Positions 49,281 through 53,503 of a DNA stretch of 53,503 nt are shown piece after piece (position 1 is the first letter of the stretch; each line of letters starts with the position of its first letter). The notes below the pieces were generated by a model that was not told where the DNA came from, did no database searches, and was given only the letters and a program-made list of their open reading frames with translations. The position numbers and the translations under genes are program-made. This stretch comes from Sphingorhabdus sp. (GTDB lineage: Bacteria > Pseudomonadota > Alphaproteobacteria > Sphingomonadales > Sphingomonadaceae): NCBI RefSeq assembly GCF_023910635.1, contig NZ_JAAVVZ010000017.1, forward strand, positions 1 through 53,503, written 5' to 3'.

Positions 49281-49868
49281 TCATGCTCCTTTAAAAATGG
49301 GTCTGTTGGCAAGGAAATATCGTGCGGCAACGAGCAGCACGAGCGGGATGAAGTGCACGAGCGCTGGTCCTAAATTATTGTGGATGAATATCCAATGGAC
49401 AAGAACGAGCAGAGCGGCAGGATAGACAAGGCGTTGAAGACGTTTCCAGCCAGCCTTTAACGCACGCATGGACGCATCATTGCTGGTCACCGCCAAGGGC
49501 ACAAACAATAATATCGCGGCCCAACCGGTCCAGATACCAAGCGCCCAAAATTCGGCGAGAATATCGTCGAGATTCGCCATATCGATGATGTAAAAAATCA
49601 GATGTAAAATCGCATAGCCAAAAGCCGCAACGCCCAATGCCCGACGGCGCTGAATAAGCCAGCTCAGCCATGGCCGAGGCCCAATCAGCGACAATAAGGG
49701 ACTAAGCACCATCGCGGCAATCATGAAGCGTGCCGACCATTCGCCCGTTGGGTGCAGCATATCCATCGCGATTACATCGCCGAAAACATAAGGGCGCATC
49801 ATCAACATAGCGGGCAGACACAATAATGCCCAGAATGTCGGCTTCTTATTAAGAATGATTCGCAACAT
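49281..49868 (-). CDS. MsrQ/ferric-reductase-like haem membrane protein
   Basis: A 195-residue inner-membrane protein with about six hydrophobic helices. HPTGEWSARFMIAAMVLSPL, RRALGVAAFGYAILHLIFYI and YPAALLVLVHWIFIHN match the YedZ/MsrQ haem-b family, with His in the third and later helices as probable haem ligands. MsrQ normally passes electrons to the periplasmic reductase MsrP, but no msrP is in the window; here the partner gene encodes a PepSY protein. The end overlaps that gene's possible first ATG. Electron acceptor unknown. Confidence 0.8.
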   Translation of the reverse strand: MLRIILNKKPTFWALLCLPAMLMMRPYVFGDVIAMDMLHPTGEWSARFMIAAMVLSPLLSLIGPRPWLSWLIQRRRALGVAAFGYAILHLIFYIIDMANLDDILAEFWALGIWTGWAAILLFVPLAVTSNDASMRALKAGWKRLQRLVYPAALLVLVHWIFIHNNLGPALVHFIPLVLLVAARYFLANRPIFKGA

Positions 49869-49971
49869 GCATCGGCGATAATCGCCTGTCGCGCGCTATG
49901 CAACGCGCAAATTGCAACATCGGCCGTCATTTTTTGGCTGCGCAGAACAATTTATGCGTTAAGACGCTTTT

Positions 49972-50631
49972 ATGACATTGGGCCTGTTTCAAAGATTTCT
50001 GCTGATCGCTGGCGTCTTTGCGCTGGCGTCGTGCGGTGGACGGGAAAAGCCGCAATCGCCGCGATCCAGCGAAAACATGACGTCGGACAGTGCCCGCCAA
50101 TGCTTGGCTGGCCTTAAGTCCAAATCGGTGCGCTTTGCAGGGCTGCCTAGCAAAAGTTTCGACGGCGGATGCCGCATGATCGACACTATCAAGCTCATGG
50201 ACTTTGGCACGCAGGCAACAAATTTGGGGGCGATGACATGCCCACTTGCGTCAAGCTTTACCGATTGGGCGCGCTATGCCGTGGCACCTGCGGCCAAGCA
50301 ATATCTTGGCAGTCCGGTGATCAAGATTGAGACCATGGGCACATTCAACTGCCGCGCTGTTAATGGCGGTCGATCCGGCAGACTATCTGAACATGCATTT
50401 GCGAATGCTGTTGATGTATCCGCCTTTGTCCTGCGCGATGGACGGCGGATATCCGTGCTGAACGGTTGGCGCGGATCACCCGAAGAACGGGCATTCCTGC
50501 GCCGTTTACACCAATCTGCCTGCAGGAGATTTGGCACCGTCCTTGGCCCGGACTACAACGCCGCGCATGCAAACCATTTCCATTTTGATATGGCCAAATC
50601 GATGCGCGACGGCACCGCTTATTGCCGATAA
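49972..50631 (+). CDS. extensin-like C-terminal domain lipoprotein
   Basis: A 219-residue envelope protein. The lipobox LASCGG (Cys21) follows a hydrophobic signal. The extensin-like domain (about residues 40-219) shows C...GGCRMID, ARYAVAPAAKQYLG, NGGRSGRLSEHAFANAVDVSAF and HANHFHFDM. His and Asp spacing (SEHAFANAVD, HFH) resembles the D-Ala-D-Ala carboxypeptidase fold, so a peptidoglycan role is possible but unproven. The start is the ATG at 49972; no strong ribosome site is seen. Confidence 0.85.
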   Translation: MTLGLFQRFLLIAGVFALASCGGREKPQSPRSSENMTSDSARQCLAGLKSKSVRFAGLPSKSFDGGCRMIDTIKLMDFGTQATNLGAMTCPLASSFTDWARYAVAPAAKQYLGSPVIKIETMGTFNCRAVNGGRSGRLSEHAFANAVDVSAFVLRDGRRISVLNGWRGSPEERAFLRRLHQSACRRFGTVLGPDYNAAHANHFHFDMAKSMRDGTAYCR

Positions 50632-50671
50632 GGGCTGGCAAAAGCAACTTGTTCGCCCTACATGCAGGGTA

Positions 50672-51538
50672 ATGACAGACACAAAAATTAACGATCGCCG
50701 CTTCTACAAAGCACAACAAGAAGCGGATTTTGCTGAACAGCAACTCTCTACGCCGCAAACGCAAAGCAAGTCATATCGACTGGCCTTTCAGGATACGGAC
50801 TTCCTGCTGCGCGAAGACCTGCGCCCTGTGCGTTTCCAGTTGGAACTGCTCAAAACCGAAATGTTGCTTGATGAGGCAAACATCGGTTCGATGCTGGTCA
50901 TCTACGGTTCGGCGCGCATTCCTGAACCCGCCGCCGCCGACGCTTTACGCGCCGCTGCGCAAGGGAAGCGCGCAACCATCATCGCCGAACGGATGAAGGA
51001 AAAATCCCGCTTTTACGAAGAAGCGCGCCATTTGGCGCAATTGGCCGGAAAAGCCAATGTTACCGATCAAGAAGGCCGGCGCCATTTCGTGGTATGTTCA
51101 GGCGGTGGTCCATCCATCATGGAAGCCGCCAATCGCGGCGCGCATGATGTCGGCGCAGAATCGGTTGGCCTGAATATCGTTCTGCCGCATGAACAAGCGC
51201 CGAACCTGTTCGTAACGCCCCGTTTAAGCTTTCAATTCCATTATTTCGCTTTGCGCAAAATGCACTTCCTGCTGCGCGCACGCGCCGTTGCGGTTTTCCC
51301 CGGCGGCTTTGGCACTTTTGATGAATTTTTTGAGCTGCTGACGCTAGTTCAGACCGGCAAGATCAAGAAGATGCCGATCCTGTTGTTCGGGCGCGAATTT
51401 TGGAACCGCGTTGTGAATTTTGAGGAGCTTATGCTCGAGGGCGTTATCAGCCCGCCTGATCTGGAGTTATTCCAGTTCGTAGAAACCGCAGAAGAGGCAT
51501 GGGATGCCATCTGCAATTTCTACGAAGTGTCACATTGA
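50672..51538 (+). CDS. LOG-family (TIGR00730) Rossmann-fold protein
   Basis: About 288 residues with the lysine decarboxylase-like/LOG signatures SGGGPSIMEAANRGAHD (about 143-160) and PGGFGTFDEFFELLTLVQ (about 210-228). Homologues include cytokinin-activating phosphoribohydrolases and PpnN-type nucleotide hydrolases, so a nucleotide 5'-monophosphate glycosidase is plausible. The ATG at 50672 (MTDTK) is chosen; the longer frame runs into the preceding gene. It ends 10 bp before the convergent cytochrome gene. Confidence 0.88.
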   Translation: MTDTKINDRRFYKAQQEADFAEQQLSTPQTQSKSYRLAFQDTDFLLREDLRPVRFQLELLKTEMLLDEANIGSMLVIYGSARIPEPAAADALRAAAQGKRATIIAERMKEKSRFYEEARHLAQLAGKANVTDQEGRRHFVVCSGGGPSIMEAANRGAHDVGAESVGLNIVLPHEQAPNLFVTPRLSFQFHYFALRKMHFLLRARAVAVFPGGFGTFDEFFELLTLVQTGKIKKMPILLFGREFWNRVVNFEELMLEGVISPPDLELFQFVETAEEAWDAICNFYEVSH

Positions 51539-51548
51539 TTTAACCGGA

Positions 51549-52175
51549 TTATTTCGCGGCAGGTGCTGGTGCTGCTCCGGCTGCTGGTGCGGCGGCAGCA
51601 TCACCCGTTGAGGCAGGGGCGGCTGCTGCATCATCGGCAGGGGCTTCTGCCACAGGGGGTGTTGGCAATGGCAAGTTTGAACCTTGCGCGTTCATATACA
51701 AGATCAGGTTCGCGCGTTCTTCCGGATTGCCCAGACCAGCGAAGGTCATTTTGGTACCCGGCGCATATTTCTTAGGATTGGCCAACCATTTGTCCATGCC
51801 TTCCCAATCCCAGTTACCTGGAACGCTTTTCAACGCGTCGGAATACGCAAATCCGGCGACATGACCATGCGCCTTACCCATGGCTGCCCACAGATTCGGA
51901 CCAATGCCGTTTGCGCCACCTTGTGCAATCGTATGGCAAGCCGCGCACTTCTTGAACACAGCTTCGCCCTTGGCGATATCTGCGGTTGCAAGCAACGTTG
52001 CGATTGGCACAACCGCAGCGCCACCCGCTTCGCCCGCCGCCTCAGCCACAACGGCAAAGCCCTCTTTCTCGGGCGTCTCTGGGTGGAAATACATGCCCGT
52101 GACGATGCTTAGTCCAAGCGCGACGATGCCGCCTGCCAAAACCCAGCCTGCAATTGTGTTACTACGATCATCCAT
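51549..52175 (-). CDS. membrane-anchored cytochrome c
   Basis: A 208-residue class I cytochrome c. An N-terminal helix (about residues 9-30, AGWVLAGGIVALGLSIVTGMYF) anchors it in the inner membrane with the haem domain in the periplasm. Haem attachment CAACH is at 77-81 and the distal Met probably in PGTKMTFAG (about 144). The last 40 residues are Ala/Pro-rich and probably disordered. It resembles CycM-type cytochromes that carry electrons to terminal oxidases, but the partner is not in the window. It converges with the LOG-family gene. Confidence 0.92.
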   Translation of the reverse strand: MDDRSNTIAGWVLAGGIVALGLSIVTGMYFHPETPEKEGFAVVAEAAGEAGGAAVVPIATLLATADIAKGEAVFKKCAACHTIAQGGANGIGPNLWAAMGKAHGHVAGFAYSDALKSVPGNWDWEGMDKWLANPKKYAPGTKMTFAGLGNPEERANLILYMNAQGSNLPLPTPPVAEAPADDAAAAPASTGDAAAAPAAGAAPAPAAK

Positions 52176-52321
52176 TGTTTATCAGCCTTGAAAGTGCGTT
52201 AAAACACCGGCGCAGAATGATGGCCGGTTCTAGGGGCCCCTCTAATGGCGCGCGTTGGCGGGTGCAAGTGTCCAAATCCACACTTGCCCGATAAGTCTGC
52301 CTATCCTAACGACTGCGCAGC

Positions 52322-53215
52322 ATGAACAGTTATCCCGCACCCGCACTGGCAATCGTCAAAGACATGACGCTTGCTGCACAACAACATCCCGCAAAAGCGA
52401 TTGCCTTTCAAGGCGCGCCAGGGGCAAACTCGCATTTGGCAGCGTTGGAATATGACGCCGATTGCCTCCCCCTGCCCTGTTTTTCGTTCGAAGACGCCAT
52501 TGATGCAGTCAAGGACGGAACGGCCGCGTGCGCGATTATCCCCATTGAAAATTCGCTGCATGGCCGCGTGGCCGACATCCACTTTCTGCTGCCAGAATCG
52601 GGCCTCAGCATCATATCCGAGCATTTTATGTCGATCCGCCATTGCCTCATGGCAAAATCGGCAGATGCCATTCTCAAAACCGCCATGAGCCATCCGCAAG
52701 CGCTTGGCCAATGCCGCCATTATTTACGCGCCAACGGCATTATCCCTGTGGCCTATGCGGATACCGCCGCCGCCGCTGCGTTTGTCGCTGCCAATGACGA
52801 CCCGTCGGCGGCGGCCATTGCGCCCCCGATTGCCGCGGACCTCTATGGCCTCGTCGCCATTAACGACGCGGTGCAAGACGATGACAGCAACACCACCCGC
52901 TTTGTGGTGCTTTCACGCACGCCAGCCGACCGGAGCACCCTGACGGGCACGTTAATGACCACGCTGATTTTTGAGGTGAAGAACATCCCCGCCGCTTTGT
53001 ACAAGGCGATGGGCGGCTTTGCGACCAACGGCGTCAACATGACGAAACTGGAAAGCTATCAAAACGGCGCAAGCTTTGCCGCAACCGAATTCTTCGCCGA
53101 TATCGAAGGCGCACCGGGCGACCCAGCCGTCGACCGCGCATTGGAAGAGCTACGCTTCCACTGCAACTCGGTCCGCTTGCTCGGCACCTATATGCAAACC
53201 CGCGAGCGGGGTTGA
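52322..53215 (+). CDS. pheA: prephenate dehydratase
   Basis: Converts prephenate to phenylpyruvate in phenylalanine synthesis. The 297-residue protein has the PDT domain (about residues 20-205, including FQGAPGANSHLAALEY, IPIENSLHGRV and the catalytic NTTRFVVLSR). A C-terminal ACT domain (about 215-290, FEVKNIPAALYKAMGGFATNGVNMTKLESY) binds phenylalanine for feedback control. There is no fused chorismate mutase, typical of alphaproteobacteria. The start has no strong ribosome site; an ATG at 52364 is an alternative. Confidence 0.95.
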   Translation: MNSYPAPALAIVKDMTLAAQQHPAKAIAFQGAPGANSHLAALEYDADCLPLPCFSFEDAIDAVKDGTAACAIIPIENSLHGRVADIHFLLPESGLSIISEHFMSIRHCLMAKSADAILKTAMSHPQALGQCRHYLRANGIIPVAYADTAAAAAFVAANDDPSAAAIAPPIAADLYGLVAINDAVQDDDSNTTRFVVLSRTPADRSTLTGTLMTTLIFEVKNIPAALYKAMGGFATNGVNMTKLESYQNGASFAATEFFADIEGAPGDPAVDRALEELRFHCNSVRLLGTYMQTRERG

Positions 53216-53263
53216 GGCTGGCGGGAACAGCGTCAAGGCTTTTCTCCGCCCACCAACTTTCCC

Positions 53264-53337
53264 CGTCGCCCCAGCGCAGGCTGGGGCCCATCACGCCTGT
53301 CGATCTAGCCAGACACACGTGATGGACACCAGCCTGT
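53264..53337. repeat. intergenic repeat B, truncated copy downstream of pheA
   Basis: It matches the 47647 unit (CGTCGCCCCAGCG.AGGCTGGGGCC.ATC.CGCCTGTC) and keeps the first hairpin. It stops after CACCAGCCTG, so the second hairpin is incomplete. It lies about 50 bp after the pheA stop and adjoins the next repeat block. Confidence 0.7.
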
Positions 53338-53344
53338 ACTTATT

Positions 53345-53503
53345 CCTCCCCCACCGGGGGAGGGGGACCAGCGAAGCTGGTGGAGGGGCACGTTCAGGGT
53401 ATCACTACGCCAAAAGGTCCGGATAACCAGAGCGTGCCCCTCCCCCATGCTTCGCATGGTCCCGCTGTTGCTCCGCAACGCCTACGGCTCCCTTATTCTG
53501 GGG
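53345..53503. repeat. repeat block with facing GC hairpins, runs off the window
   Basis: Stem CCTCCCCC/GGGGGAGG (53345-53363), stem ACCAGC/GCTGGT (53367-53381), then GGAGGGGCACG (53382-53392), which pairs perfectly with CGTGCCCCTCC (53433-53443), and CCATGC/GCATGG (53445-53459). Two inverted copies of a G/C-rich repeat face each other with about 40 bp between. The family resembles but is not the same as the rpoB-rpoC pair. The last 45 bases show no further gene. Confidence 0.7.

Noticed and set aside
53345-53503. Possible CRISPR array at the right edge
   Set aside because: Only inverted, not regularly spaced direct, repeats; no spacers or cas genes.

Overview
The window is ordinary chromosome from an alphaproteobacterium, most likely a sphingomonad (order Sphingomonadales; Sphingopyxis or Sphingorhabdus-like). 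This rests on the gene families and their form: a 1385-residue RpoB and 1426-residue RpoC, a very long NAD-glutamate dehydrogenase, a PutA without DNA-binding domain, separate HisZ, Spinster-type MFS and TonB-type receptors. Many short dispersed intergenic palindromes of the kind common in sphingomonads also fit. Genus is inference. Genes are tightly packed, with ATGA or TAATG start/stop overlaps and three convergent pairs that share a TTAA.

Layout. 0.36-9.0 kb: rpoB-rpoC with a strong terminator. 9.03-10.08 kb: an IS630-family insertion sequence. 10.1-13.6 kb: a TonB-receptor-like outer-membrane protein, a small lipoprotein and galU. 13.9-18.6 kb: an RND efflux pump operon (fusion protein, pump) ending in msrA. 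18.7-24.7 kb: tsaC with a secreted M48-type protease, a DmdC-like acyl-CoA dehydrogenase with a P-loop ATPase, and a PQQ-type sugar dehydrogenase with a small membrane protein. 24.8-27.7 kb: putA. 27.9-34.1 kb: a glycine-zipper protein, a phytase-type esterase-like protein, rpmB, tadA, a dienelactone hydrolase, a LytTR/LytS-like two-component pair, an HD protein and a 41-residue basic protein. 34.5-41.7 kb: NAD-glutamate dehydrogenase, a dicarboxylate/glutamate symporter and a methyltransferase. 41.9-45.7 kb: an MFS transporter, purA and hisZ. 46.0-48.9 kb: serC-serA behind a serC-type leader RNA. 49.0-53.2 kb: a PepSY/MsrQ-like pair, an extensin-like protein, a LOG-family protein, a membrane cytochrome c and pheA.

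Metabolically, putA, the glutamate dehydrogenase and the symporter form a plausible proline/glutamate catabolic set, while serC-serA, pheA, hisZ and purA are biosynthetic. The two-component pair has no obvious target here.

The most unusual content is a 267-268 bp non-autonomous repeat present three times (13634, 39317, 45781). It has TA flanks and 33-bp terminal inverted repeats enclosing two internal hairpin arms, so each copy can fold as a three-way junction. Paired changes between copies keep the stems. Two copies sit exactly on the stop codons of msrA and serA, where the element's first G after TA regenerates a TAG stop. No transposase with matching ends is in the window. No CRISPR array, rRNA, tRNA or prophage was seen.
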